DNA of 64,000 bases, taken from contig NZ_JAKSYM010000410.1 of the NCBI RefSeq assembly GCF_022829545.1, positions 101,699 through 165,698 of the forward strand, given 5' to 3'. Positions 7,646 through 15,974 of this stretch are shown here, piece by piece. Every line of letters starts with the position of its first letter. Within the stretch, counting starts at the first letter, position 1. Under the pieces are notes generated by a model. The model ran no database searches. It was not told the DNA's origin and saw only the letters and a list, made by a program, of their open reading frames with translations. The DNA comes from Methylobacterium sp. J-030 (GTDB taxonomy: Bacteria > Pseudomonadota > Alphaproteobacteria > Rhizobiales > Beijerinckiaceae). The position numbers and the translations under genes were made by a program.

Positions 7646-9241
7646 ATGCTGCGACGAACCTTCCTCGGCGGTGCCGCCGCCACGGCCGCCGCGCCCTTCC
7701 TGCCGGCCCGCCCGGCCCTGGCCCAGGGCGGCCGGGCGAGCGTCCTGCGCTTCGTGCCGCAATCCGACCTGACCATCGTCGATCCGGTGACGACCACGGC
7801 CTACGTCACGCGCAACCACGCGCTGATGGTGTTCGACCAGCTCTACGGCCTCGACGCGCAGCTCACGCCGCAGCCGCAGATGGTCGAGGGGCACACGGTC
7901 GAGGATGACGGGCGGCGCTGGACCTTCCGGCTGCGCGAGGGGCTGAAGTTCCACGACGGCGAGCCGGTGCGGGGCCGCGACTGCGTCGCGTCGATCCGGC
8001 GCTGGGCGCAGCGCGACAGCCTGGGGCAGGCCCTGATGGCGCGCACCGACGCCCTGGAGGCGCCGGACGACCGGACCTTCGTCATCCGCCTGAAGCGGCC
8101 CTACGGGCTGATGCTCGAGACCCTGGCGAAGCTCGGTCCGCCGGTCCTCGTCATCATGCCGGAGCGCCTCGCCGCCACCGACCCGGCCCAGCAGATCCCC
8201 GAGCTGATCGGCTCCGGGCCGTTCCGGTTCAACACCAAGGAGCGGCTCGTGGGTGCCCGCGTGGTCTACGACCGCAATCCGGACTACCGGCCCCGCGAGA
8301 GCGGCCCCGTATCCTGGGTGGCGGGGCCGAAGCGGGTCCATTTCGAGCGGGTCGAGTGGCAGGTCATGCCGGATCCCGGCACCGCGGCCGCCGCCCTCCA
8401 GAACGGCGAGGTCGACTGGTGGGAGAACCCGATCAGCGATCTCGTGCCGACGCTGCAGGCCAGCCCGCAGATCGCCACGCAGCTCGCCTCGACGCTCGGA
8501 AACCTCGGCACCGGCGTCATGAACCACCTCTATCCGCCCTTCGACAAGCCCGCGGTCCGGCGCGTGGTCCTCGAGGCCCTGTCCCAGGCGGACTTCATGG
8601 CGGCGGCGGCCGGCGACGATCCCAAGCTGTGGCGCAAGGATGTCGGCCTGTTCACGCCGGGGACCGCCATGGCCACCGATGCCGGGCTCGACGTGCTCAC
8701 CCGGCCCCGCGATCTCGCCAAGGCCAAGCGCGACCTCGTGGCGGCCGGCTACGGGGGCGAGCGCGTCGTGCTGATGTCGACGAGCGAGAATCCCGTGCTC
8801 GGCGCCCTCGGCGAGATCATGCACGACCTGCTCCAGCGCCTCGGGATGAACGTGCAGTACGTCGTGTCCGACTGGGGCACCCTCGTCACGCGCCGCGCCA
8901 GCAAGGCGCCCCCCGATCAGGGCGGCTGGAACATCTTCAACACCACCTGGACCGGCCTCGACATGGCCAATCCGGTCGTGGAGCAGGTCCTGCGCTGCGG
9001 CGGTCCGAAGGGCTTCTTCGGCTGGCCGGACCTGCCCGAACTGGAGAGCCTGCGCGAGGCCTGGATCGAGGCGCCGGACCCGGCGGCGCGCAAGGCGATC
9101 GCGGCCAAGATGCAGACCCTGGCGATGCGCGACGTGCCGTACCTGCCGACCGGCCAGTACTTCTACCGGACGGCCTTCCGGCGCGACCTTCAGGACGTGG
9201 TCGACGGCCAGTTCGTCTTCTGGAACGCCCGCCGCGCCTGA
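7646..9241 (+). CDS. ABC substrate-binding protein, family 5 (peptide/opine type)
   Basis: 531-residue extracellular solute-binding protein of the DppA/OppA class. The N-terminus MLRRTFLGGAAATAAAPFL contains an RRTFLG twin-arginine motif followed by a hydrophobic stretch and an ALAQG cleavage region, so Tat export is likely. The mature part has the family-typical VEDDGRRWTFRLREGLKFHDG. AGGAG lies at 7634-7638. No permease or ATPase of the Dpp type follows in the window, so it is either an orphan binding protein using a transporter elsewhere or a second receptor for the same operon. It is the last gene of the co-directional run. Confidence 0.87.
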   Translation: MLRRTFLGGAAATAAAPFLPARPALAQGGRASVLRFVPQSDLTIVDPVTTTAYVTRNHALMVFDQLYGLDAQLTPQPQMVEGHTVEDDGRRWTFRLREGLKFHDGEPVRGRDCVASIRRWAQRDSLGQALMARTDALEAPDDRTFVIRLKRPYGLMLETLAKLGPPVLVIMPERLAATDPAQQIPELIGSGPFRFNTKERLVGARVVYDRNPDYRPRESGPVSWVAGPKRVHFERVEWQVMPDPGTAAAALQNGEVDWWENPISDLVPTLQASPQIATQLASTLGNLGTGVMNHLYPPFDKPAVRRVVLEALSQADFMAAAAGDDPKLWRKDVGLFTPGTAMATDAGLDVLTRPRDLAKAKRDLVAAGYGGERVVLMSTSENPVLGALGEIMHDLLQRLGMNVQYVVSDWGTLVTRRASKAPPDQGGWNIFNTTWTGLDMANPVVEQVLRCGGPKGFFGWPDLPELESLREAWIEAPDPAARKAIAAKMQTLAMRDVPYLPTGQYFYRTAFRRDLQDVVDGQFVFWNARRA

Positions 9242-9415
9242 CGGGCAGCGTATCCGGGCCGTCCGTCGTGCTCCGGCGACGCGCCGTTGCCAAGGGCCCA
9301 GGCGCGCGAGCCTCGAATGCGCGAAGGCACAGGCCGAATTCTAAGACCACCTGCTGCCAATCGGATTGCCCCTCGGGCCGCGGAGATCGAGCAGGCGAGT
9401 TACCACGCGCCCGAT

Positions 9416-10091
9416 CTACATCGGGCTCCGCTCCGCCTCGAGGATGCATTCCGCCGTTCCAGTCAGGGCGTCGCGTCGGCCCGACATCGGGACTGTCGCC
9501 GCCGGTGAAGCCGATGCCGGCGGCCTTGCGCACCACACTGCGGACGCCATCGGAGCCGACGCGCCAGCGGCCCCGGAACGATCGGCCGCCGGCCTGGACG
9601 ACCACCGACCCATCGATCTGCGTGAAGCCTTCGTCACCCGCGCCTCGCAGGACCGCATCGCCCGTCGCCTCCACTCGCGTGGCCGGAACAGTCTCGATGC
9701 TCGCCAACTCCGCGGCGAGGCTGCTTACCGGGCCGGGCCGGCGGTCGGGCCAGCGCGCGGTATCGATCCGGTCGTGGAAGAAGTGGATGCCGGCGAAGTG
9801 ACCGCCCGGAGGGCGGGCTTGCGTTCGGAAATGCGCCGTTCCGGGCGTGGCGAGGCTGGCCGCGCAGGCCGCGATCGCGTCCAACAGACCGCGGCGGTCG
9901 AGGCTTTCGATCGTCGGGACGGACAGGCCGCGCAGCCCGAACGGCGCGCGCTTCAGCGGCGCCGACGGATCACCCGCTCGTTCGAGGACCAGCACCGGGC
10001 AGCCGGGCAGAGATAGCGCGCAGGCGAGGAACAGGCCCATGGGACCGGCGCCGGCGATGATCGTGTCGTCGAGCGTGGTGGATGCGGACAT
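9416..10091 (-). pseudogene. FAD-dependent aromatic monooxygenase, 5' remnant
   Basis: Starting at the reverse-strand ATG at 10091, the frame encodes an FAD-binding N-terminus (DTIIAGAGPMGLFLACALSL, a GxGxxG dinucleotide fold) and the conserved GSDGVRSVVRKAAGIGF segment about 165 residues later. Normal PheA/TfdB-type hydroxylases continue for 300 or more residues. Here the family-like sequence switches frame near 9480 (to TGTAECILEAERSP) and stops at 9416. No C-terminal domain follows. It is best read as a frameshifted, 3'-truncated gene, divergent from the intact TetX-like monooxygenase at 10488. Confidence 0.65.
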
Positions 10092-10487
10092 GGTCGGGCT
10101 CCAGGGTCGTTGTTCGACCGGAGCGTTTCCCGACACCGGGACCCGCGCGGACGAACGGGTGGACGCGCAAGGGCGTCCTTCGTTCGTCGCGGGGATCTGC
10201 GGCACGGGGCCAAAGACCAGAGCGTCCGTCACCGGAAGGACTTGGGCTTACCAGAACCAGTCTGCCTGTTCCGACATGGCCCGCTTGGCGCGAGAGCGAC
10301 CGGGCGGCAACGCCCAAGCTATAGCGGCATGCGGCATCCTGGCACACAGACCGGCCAGAACTTATACACCAGTGTACGGTTATCGATCGGTCACAGCAGC
10401 AAAACCCGCGACGCCAGTTTCCCCATCACGCATCGCCAGCCCGGCGAGCGGATGATGCGTCGCGCGCTCAGACACCGGAGCCTTGCG
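10092..10487. other. Intergenic region between divergent monooxygenase genes
   Basis: About 400 bases with no supportable gene. It holds the promoter region of the TetX-like gene and a short palindrome at 10365-10376. Part of it is open in several frames but shows no recognisable protein. Confidence 0.5.
10365..10376. promoter_or_regulatory. Palindrome TACAC-CA-GTGTA, candidate TetR operator
   Basis: Perfect 5-base arms around CA in an AT-rich context (from CTTATACACC onward), about 110 bases upstream of the monooxygenase start. This shape is common in sites of TetR-type repressors. The TetR gene three genes downstream (12715) is the obvious candidate; the link is inference. Confidence 0.4.
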
Positions 10488-11639
10488 ATGAAAAATTGCC
10501 ACGATCTGCAAGCCGACGGCCGCGTCGCCATCGTCGGCGCAGGACCCGCCGGCCTGACCCTCGCACATCTGTTGCTCAGGCGCGGCTTCCACGTCAACGT
10601 GTACGAGCGCGACGCCTCGCGGGAGGCGCGGTCTCAGGGCGGCAGCCTCGATCTGCGGGCCGATGGCGGTCAGCGTGCGATGGCGGCGGCGGGACTGCTC
10701 GATGCGTTCCAGGCCGGGTCCCGCGAGGACGCCAAGGCGTTCCGGATGCTCGACCGAACCGGAGCAGAGATGCCCGACGCGGGCGGTGACACGCACCAGG
10801 ATGCCGGCCCCGAGATCGATCGCGGCGACCTTCGCAGCCTGCTCCTCGACGCGCTCCCGGCCGATGTCCTCCACTGGGACCACCGGCTGGCGGCCGTGCA
10901 CGAAGCGGGCGACGGGCGTTGGCGCTTGGCGTTCTGTGATCGCGAGCCCGTGGTCGCCGACCTGGTTATCGGCGCCGACGGTGTAGGATCGCAAGTGCGC
11001 GCGCGTCTGACCCCGGTCCAGCCGGCCTATACCGGCATCACCATGGTGACCGCCAACATCCGCCGCGACCAGTGGCGTGGCTCGCGCCTGTCCGAGATCC
11101 TGGGCGAGGGTTCGGTGATGTTCGCCGGCAGCGGCAAGACCGTCTTCGTGCAGCGCTGCGCCCGCGACGCGATCATGCTGTATTACTCCCTCGAGGTGCC
11201 GCAGGACTGGCCCGCCGGCGAGACCTTTGATCTCGCCGATACCCAGGCCGTCATCGCAGCGGTCAGAGCCGCCTACGCGGACTGGTCACCCGAGGTGATG
11301 GAGATGGTCACACAGGTCGAGGGCGACCTGCAGCGCTGGCCGATCTCGGTCCTGCGACCGGACCACCGTTGGGACACGCAGTCCGGTCTGACCATTCTCG
11401 GGGATGCCGCCCATGCCATGCCGCCCTTCACCGGCAAGGGCGTGAACCTCGCGCTGCTCGACGCCCTCGAACTCGCCGACGCCCTGACGGCGGATCCCGC
11501 AGCCGGGATCGTGGAGGCGGTGGCGGGCTTCGAGCGTGGCATGCAGGCGCGCACCCGCATCGAGACCGGCGCCTGCCTGGAGGTCGGCAAGCAGATCTAC
11601 GGCCTGGAGATGGAGTTCGACGATGCCCGGCCGGCCTGA
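10488..11639 (+). CDS. FAD-dependent monooxygenase, TetX-like
   Basis: 383-residue class A flavoprotein monooxygenase. It has the N-terminal dinucleotide fold VAIVGAGPAGLTLAHLL, the DG-type motif VIGADGVGSQVRARL and the GD motif LGDAAHAMPPFTGKGVNLAL, all complete. Length and the QGGSLDLRADGGQRA segment resemble the TetX/PgaE-like group (about 380 residues) that hydroxylates polycyclic or phenolic substrates; tetracycline inactivation should not be assumed. The start at 10488 is set by GGAG at 10477-10480. It overlaps the next gene by 17 bases and forms an operon with the NTF2-like, DUF3237 and probably TetR genes. Confidence 0.88.
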   Translation: MKNCHDLQADGRVAIVGAGPAGLTLAHLLLRRGFHVNVYERDASREARSQGGSLDLRADGGQRAMAAAGLLDAFQAGSREDAKAFRMLDRTGAEMPDAGGDTHQDAGPEIDRGDLRSLLLDALPADVLHWDHRLAAVHEAGDGRWRLAFCDREPVVADLVIGADGVGSQVRARLTPVQPAYTGITMVTANIRRDQWRGSRLSEILGEGSVMFAGSGKTVFVQRCARDAIMLYYSLEVPQDWPAGETFDLADTQAVIAAVRAAYADWSPEVMEMVTQVEGDLQRWPISVLRPDHRWDTQSGLTILGDAAHAMPPFTGKGVNLALLDALELADALTADPAAGIVEAVAGFERGMQARTRIETGACLEVGKQIYGLEMEFDDARPA

Positions 11640-12120
11640 CGCGAGCCCGGCGGCGGCTGCCTCCGTCCTGCCTGCCGGCGCGGACGACCCTGTCGCCATC
11701 TCCGACGCGCCGCTGCGTTTCGCAGCCGGCGTGGATGCGGGCGAGGCCGACCTCATCGGTTCGGCCTTCGCTGAGGAGGCGACCGTCGATTCCGCTCCGT
11801 GTGGCCGCATGCTCGGACTCGACTTTCCGCCCCTCGAAGGGCGGGAGGCCATCGTCGGCTTCCTCTCCGCGACCGCGCGGACACGGATCACGACGCCTGG
11901 GGTCACCAACCTGCGCGCCCACCGCGTCGGAGAGATGGCGACCCTGACCGCGCTCGTCACGGCGACGCACATGCTGCGCGACGCTCCCAACCGTCGCTTC
12001 TGCATGATGAGCCGCTACGCGGCGGACCTCGTCCGGGACAGCGAGCGCTGGCGCATGCGCCGGATGGTCATCGCCGGGGCATGGTCCGACGGCGAGGCCG
12101 GCGTGCTGCTGGCGCGGTGA
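11623..12120 (+). CDS. SnoaL/NTF2-like domain protein
   Basis: 165-residue cone-shaped alpha+beta fold protein. Hallmarks are ISDAPLRFAAGVDAGEADLIGSAFAEEATVD near the start (helix then first strand), the GREAIVGFLS helix, and RYAADLVRDSERWRMRRMVI at the end. Such proteins often act as small cyclases or isomerases or hydrate aromatic intermediates, frequently beside flavin monooxygenases as here. The ATG lies within the end of the monooxygenase gene, indicating coupling. No catalytic assignment is possible. Confidence 0.8.
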   Translation: MPGRPDASPAAAASVLPAGADDPVAISDAPLRFAAGVDAGEADLIGSAFAEEATVDSAPCGRMLGLDFPPLEGREAIVGFLSATARTRITTPGVTNLRAHRVGEMATLTALVTATHMLRDAPNRRFCMMSRYAADLVRDSERWRMRRMVIAGAWSDGEAGVLLAR

Positions 12121-12136
12121 AACCGGGAGGCCGGCG

Positions 12137-12616
12137 ATGGATGATCACACCCTCATCCTGACCCATGCTTTCACCTGTCGCGTCACCTGCGGCGAGGTTT
12201 TTGAGATCGGCGCCGGGCCGCTCGGCGAGCGCCGTTGCTACACCATGACCGGCGGGCGCATCGACGGGGACCGCCTCTCCGGCGACCTCGTTGGGCCGGG
12301 AAGCGACTGGATGGTCACGGAGCCCGACGGCCTGATGCGGATGGACGTGCGCCTGCTCCTGCGCACGGATGACGGTGCGCTGGTCGCGATCCGCTACTTC
12401 GGGCCGGCCGAATCCAGCGACGCCATGCGGCGGGCGTTGGCCGCCAACCAGCCCACCGGCTTCGCCGACCAGGCGATCCGCACCCACTGGCTGCTGGAGA
12501 CGGGTGACCCGCGCCATGCCTGGGTCAACCGGACGGTGTTTGTGGGCAAAGGCCGCGTCTGCCCGGCGGGACCGGAGACGATGGGCTTCGAGCACCGGGT
12601 CTACCGAGTCGAATAG
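12137..12616 (+). CDS. DUF3237 domain-containing protein
   Basis: 159-residue protein matching the DUF3237 pattern: an early strand with AFTCRVTCGEVFEIGAGPLGERR, the GGRIDGDRLSGDLVGPGSDWM turn, DVRLLLRTDDGALVAIRYFG, and a C-terminal HAWVNRTVFVGKGR strand. The family forms a beta-barrel of unknown biochemical role and is commonly found beside oxidoreductases. GGGAGG precedes the ATG by seven bases. It follows the NTF2-like gene by 16 bases and belongs to the same operon. Confidence 0.85.
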   Translation: MDDHTLILTHAFTCRVTCGEVFEIGAGPLGERRCYTMTGGRIDGDRLSGDLVGPGSDWMVTEPDGLMRMDVRLLLRTDDGALVAIRYFGPAESSDAMRRALAANQPTGFADQAIRTHWLLETGDPRHAWVNRTVFVGKGRVCPAGPETMGFEHRVYRVE

Positions 12617-12714
12617 GCGAACGAGGATGGCTTGGGGCCGCCGTCAAGCCAGGCTGTTGCGCTCGAGCGTGGAAACCGCGATTGCCGTGAGCAACCGGCC
12701 ACGCGCCCCTCGGT

Positions 12715-13305
12715 TTGCGTGATGCGGCGGCTCGGGCGGCGACGGAGCGGATGCGCAAGGACGCGGAGCGGAACAGGCGGAGGCTGATCGAGGCCGCCGG
12801 CGCGACCATGCGCGAGAGCGGCGACGACGTCCCGATGGAGGCGATCGCCGAGCGGGCGGGCCTGACGCGCGGCACGCTCTACCGCAATTTCCCCCACCGC
12901 CAAGCCCTCTACGAAGCCGTGCTGGAGAACGATCTGGCCGAACTGATGGCCCGCATCGCCGAGGACGGCGAGGCCGACCCGTTGGCCTTCATCCGCCGGA
13001 TGACCGAGCTGATGTCGGTCTACGACAAGTTCCTCGTCGCCCTGAGCGACATGGAGGACTACGACTTCGCCGCCAACCAAGACCGCATGGTGAAGGCCCT
13101 GCAAGGCCCCCTGGATGCCGCCAAGGCCCGCGGGGCGCTGCACCCGCAGCTCACCGGCGAGGATATCCTCCTCGCCTGCCGGATGCTGGCGTCCCCGCTC
13201 CATCTCGACGGCGAGCCGGACCGGGCGAAGGCGCTCGATCGCCGCCTCGCGCTCATGCTCCGGGGGCTCGGCGGCCCATCTCCGGGTCCCGGGGGCCAAG
13301 CCTGA
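12715..13305 (+). CDS. TetR/AcrR-family regulator
   Basis: 196 residues from a TTG at 12715, or 184 from the ATG at 12751 (GGAG only three bases before it). The N-terminal helix-turn-helix is clear: RRRLIEAAGATMRESG, then PMEAIAERAGLTRGTLYRNFPHRQALYEAV. The C-terminal ligand domain resembles the SbtR/TetR_C_33 type. It lies 98 bases after the DUF3237 gene on the same strand and probably represses the monooxygenase operon, possibly through the palindrome at 10365. Confidence 0.85.
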   Translation: MRDAAARAATERMRKDAERNRRRLIEAAGATMRESGDDVPMEAIAERAGLTRGTLYRNFPHRQALYEAVLENDLAELMARIAEDGEADPLAFIRRMTELMSVYDKFLVALSDMEDYDFAANQDRMVKALQGPLDAAKARGALHPQLTGEDILLACRMLASPLHLDGEPDRAKALDRRLALMLRGLGGPSPGPGGQA

Positions 13306-13360
13306 CACCCGCTGTCCGCACAGGGCTCCCCGTGACCTCTGAAGCGGAGACACTGTGCAT

Positions 13361-13810
13361 CTACGCAGCTTCCCCGTGGCGGCCGTGCGGTCGCAGGAGC
13401 TGCGGGTACCCGACGCGGGGGAGGAACGCGCTGCGCACGCGATCCATGACCGCGAACGCCACTGCTGCGCCGTCATCCGCCGGATCGACGAACACCCGCA
13501 ACGGACGGCGGCCGAACGGGCGGCCGACGATCTCCCCCACCGCCCGGCCGACCGCGCCGGGATCGGCCTCGGCGGGGACGGTGCCGGCCAGCGCCGCGAC
13601 GGAGCTCTCGTCCTGCACGTCGAGGGTGATCGTGCGCAGGTCGATGCGATGTTGCCGGGCATAGTCCGCGTTCCGCGCGGCCTCGGCAACATTCTTGCCG
13701 TCGGCGTCGCGCATCGAGGCGTAGGCGATGTGTCCGGCTCCGGCGAGGTCCCGGGCGATCATCCGCCCGAACCCGCTCGATGCACCGGTGACGAGGGCGA
13801 CGAGCGCCAT
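13361..13810 (-). pseudogene. Short-chain dehydrogenase with internal deletion
   Basis: 149-residue open frame joining the two ends of an SDR. The N-terminal part has the cofactor motif TGASSGFGRM and runs to LDVQDESSVAAL (about residue 74). The next residues (TVPAEADPGAVGRAVGEIV and then RVFVDPADDGA) are the C-terminal segment of the same family. The intervening 150 or so residues, including the NAG strand and the Ser-Tyr-Lys catalytic residues, are absent. The frame is preserved across the joint near 13590, but the product cannot be an active dehydrogenase. It is convergent with the TetR gene and 11 bases downstream of another SDR gene. Confidence 0.75.
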
Positions 13811-13821
13811 GATCCGCCTCC

Positions 13822-14556
13822 TCAGACAGCGCCGCCGTTGGCGCGGAGCACCTGCCCGTTCACCCAGCCGCCGTCGGGCCCGACCAGGAACGCGATCGCG
13901 GCGGCGATGTCGGCGGGCTCGCCCAGGCGGCCGAGCGGGATCATCGTCGTGACCGCGGCCACCTGCTCCGCGGTCTTGCCGTCGAGGAACAGGCGCGTCG
14001 CCACCGGTCCGGGCGCCACGGCGTTGACCGTGATCCGCTTCGGGCCGAGCTCCTTGGCGAGGATATGCGTCATCGCCTCGACCCCGGCCTTGGTGGCGGC
14101 GTAGACGCCGTAGGTCGGTTGGTAGAGGCCGACGACACTCGACGAGAAGTTGACGATCCGGCCGCCCTCGCGGATCCGCCGCGCGCCCTCACGCAGCCCG
14201 TTGAAGACGCCCTTCAGGTTCACCGCGATGTGCCGGTCGAACACGGCGTCATCCGTCTGGGCGATGGGCGACAGCGTCATGATGCCGGCATTGTTGACGA
14301 GCGCGTCGACCCCGCCGAACGCCTGCTCGGTCTCGTCGAAGAGCCTAGCTATCGCGGCGGGGTCGCCGACATCCGCCCGGATCGCGATGGCCCGGCCGCC
14401 CGCCGCGGTGATCCTCTCTGCGAGCGCCCGCGCGGGGGCCTCGTCTCCGGCGTAGTTGACCGTGACCGCGAAGCCGTCCCGTGCCAGCCGTTCGACGACG
14501 GCCGCGCCGATGCCTTGCGACGACCCCGTAACGATCGCGACCCTCTCCGCCGGCAT
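13822..14556 (-). CDS. Short-chain dehydrogenase/reductase
   Basis: Complete classical SDR of 244 residues from the ATG at 14556 (an upstream ATG at 14598 is less likely, because GGGGGAG sits just before 14556). Cofactor motif TGSSQGIG, NNAG motif, catalytic Ser in FSSSVV and Tyr-x-x-x-Lys as YAATK are all present, followed by VNAVAPGPVATRLF. The pattern is typical of 3-oxoacyl-ACP or sugar/alcohol dehydrogenases using NAD(P)H; substrate unknown. It is followed by the broken SDR and divergent from nothing nearby; the AraC regulator gene at 14666-15649 is upstream on the same strand. Confidence 0.9.
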   Translation of the reverse strand: MPAERVAIVTGSSQGIGAAVVERLARDGFAVTVNYAGDEAPARALAERITAAGGRAIAIRADVGDPAAIARLFDETEQAFGGVDALVNNAGIMTLSPIAQTDDAVFDRHIAVNLKGVFNGLREGARRIREGGRIVNFSSSVVGLYQPTYGVYAATKAGVEAMTHILAKELGPKRITVNAVAPGPVATRLFLDGKTAEQVAAVTTMIPLGRLGEPADIAAAIAFLVGPDGGWVNGQVLRANGGAV

Positions 14557-14665
14557 GTCCGTTCTCCCCCCGAGGCCACCGACGACCGAGGCCTTCACGC
14601 TCGGACATGATCGGTTGAGGGCTTTGGGCCAGGGCCGGGCGAGCGGTTTCGCGCGTCCACGATAC

Positions 14666-15649
14666 TCAATCGCGCGCGCGCGATGATGGCGTGGTGCGAT
14701 ACGCGCGGGGCGTCATACCTGCGTGCCGCAGGAAGGCGGCGGCGAAGGCGGCAGGGCGGGTGTAGCCGCAGGCCCGGGCGACCTCGGCCACCGGGAGGTC
14801 GGTCGTGCGCAGGAGGCGGCGCCCGGTGTCCATCCGCATCGCCGTCAGGCGGGCGCAGGGCGTCTGCCCCGTCCGCTCGCGGAAGCGCCGGCCGAAATGA
14901 TGCACGCTGATGCCCGCCTCGCGGGCGAGCTGGCCCAGGGTCAGGGATCGTTCGAGGTTGGCGCTCATGTACTCCAGGACGCGCGCCAGCCGCCTGTCCC
15001 CGATGAGTTCCGGCTCGCGGGCCTCGTCGGCGTCGCACCACCCGGCGTGGTGGGACAGCAGATGGGTGGCCAGCCACCGGCCGGTCTGTTCGGCGTAGAG
15101 GTCCGGTGCTCCGGCCCCGAGCGCATGCAGGAGAGCCACGGCGCAGGCCGCGATGGCCGGATCGCGAAACACGAGCGACGAAAGGGGTCGCTCCGCGGTG
15201 GTTACCCCCGCGCGGCGGTACTCCTCCGCGACGTCGGCGATCAGATCGTGGGGGAGGTAGAGGTGGACCGAGCGGAACGGATGGTCCGCGCCGGCGGTAC
15301 TCCAGCGCATACGGGTCGTCTCGCCGGGTGGGGTGAGACCCATCGCGCCCGCTTGGTAGACGGCCGTCCGCCACAGGCCACGCCCGGCCACCGCGATACG
15401 GTGTACGCCGGAGGTGGCGACCACGAGGGTGAGGTCGGGGGTGCGATGCGTCTCGAAGACGTCGCTGTGACCGCGCCCTTCATGGTGATCGAGCAGCAAC
15501 GCCGTCCATCCGGCATCCGCGCTCGACCGCAGAAGGTCATTGGGTTTCGCTCCGGCACAACGGGCGCTGGCCGGCGCAAAACGAGGGGGCGTCATCCCGC
15601 GAACCGTCGGCGCATCGGGCGTCCTCGGCAAGGTCGATCGTGATGCCAC
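14666..15649 (-). CDS. AraC-family transcriptional regulator
   Basis: 327 residues (309 from the internal ATG at 15595). An N-terminal cupin-like sensing region (about 40-170) is followed by the double helix-turn-helix: LARVLEYMSANLERSLTLGQLAREAGISVHHFGRRFRE in two segments, and the second helix pair ending GYTRPAAFAAAFLRHAG. The next genes on the strand are the two SDRs (109 bases away), which are its likely targets. The start is uncertain since neither ATG has a strong ribosome-binding site. Confidence 0.85.
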   Translation of the reverse strand: MASRSTLPRTPDAPTVRGMTPPRFAPASARCAGAKPNDLLRSSADAGWTALLLDHHEGRGHSDVFETHRTPDLTLVVATSGVHRIAVAGRGLWRTAVYQAGAMGLTPPGETTRMRWSTAGADHPFRSVHLYLPHDLIADVAEEYRRAGVTTAERPLSSLVFRDPAIAACAVALLHALGAGAPDLYAEQTGRWLATHLLSHHAGWCDADEAREPELIGDRRLARVLEYMSANLERSLTLGQLAREAGISVHHFGRRFRERTGQTPCARLTAMRMDTGRRLLRTTDLPVAEVARACGYTRPAAFAAAFLRHAGMTPRAYRTTPSSRARD

Positions 15650-15974
15650 GCAGCCCGTAACCCGGGACGGTGCCCTGACCGGCCAGTTTCATGCTGCCCG
15701 GCGCCTGGAGGACCTGAAATCCCCTCGGCCTTCGGGAACACGGCGGACGGGCTGCGGACGTCGTCGATGGTGCCGAGGGTGATGCCGTCGATCATGTCCC
15801 AAGGATACGTCGCCGAACCGCTCCGGCAACGCGAAAACGGAAGCTGCAATACAACGTTACATACCTCCGGTGGGGCTACAAGATGATACGTCCCGGCCGC
15901 CCTCTGTCATCAGGCGGAAGCCACCGGGCTCGAACGTGAAAGCCTTGCACCGGCAGAGTGAGCGAGGTGGCCGC
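15650..15974. other. Intergenic region with a possible decayed gene tail
   Basis: About 325 bases with no intact gene. On the reverse strand, MIDGITLGTIDDVRSPS (15798 leftward) and, after a change of frame near 15730, QVLQAPGSMKLAGQGTVPG read like protein-coding sequence, perhaps a glyoxalase-type fragment. The evidence is only composition and residue pattern. The right part should contain the promoter for the DsbA-like gene. Confidence 0.3.

Noticed and set aside
5737..7797. 686-codon reverse frame opposite the CoA ligase
   Set aside because: It covers several intact forward genes and contains no recognisable motif.
10488..11639. Tetracycline resistance by the TetX-like enzyme
   Set aside because: Family resemblance only; many homologues hydroxylate other substrates.
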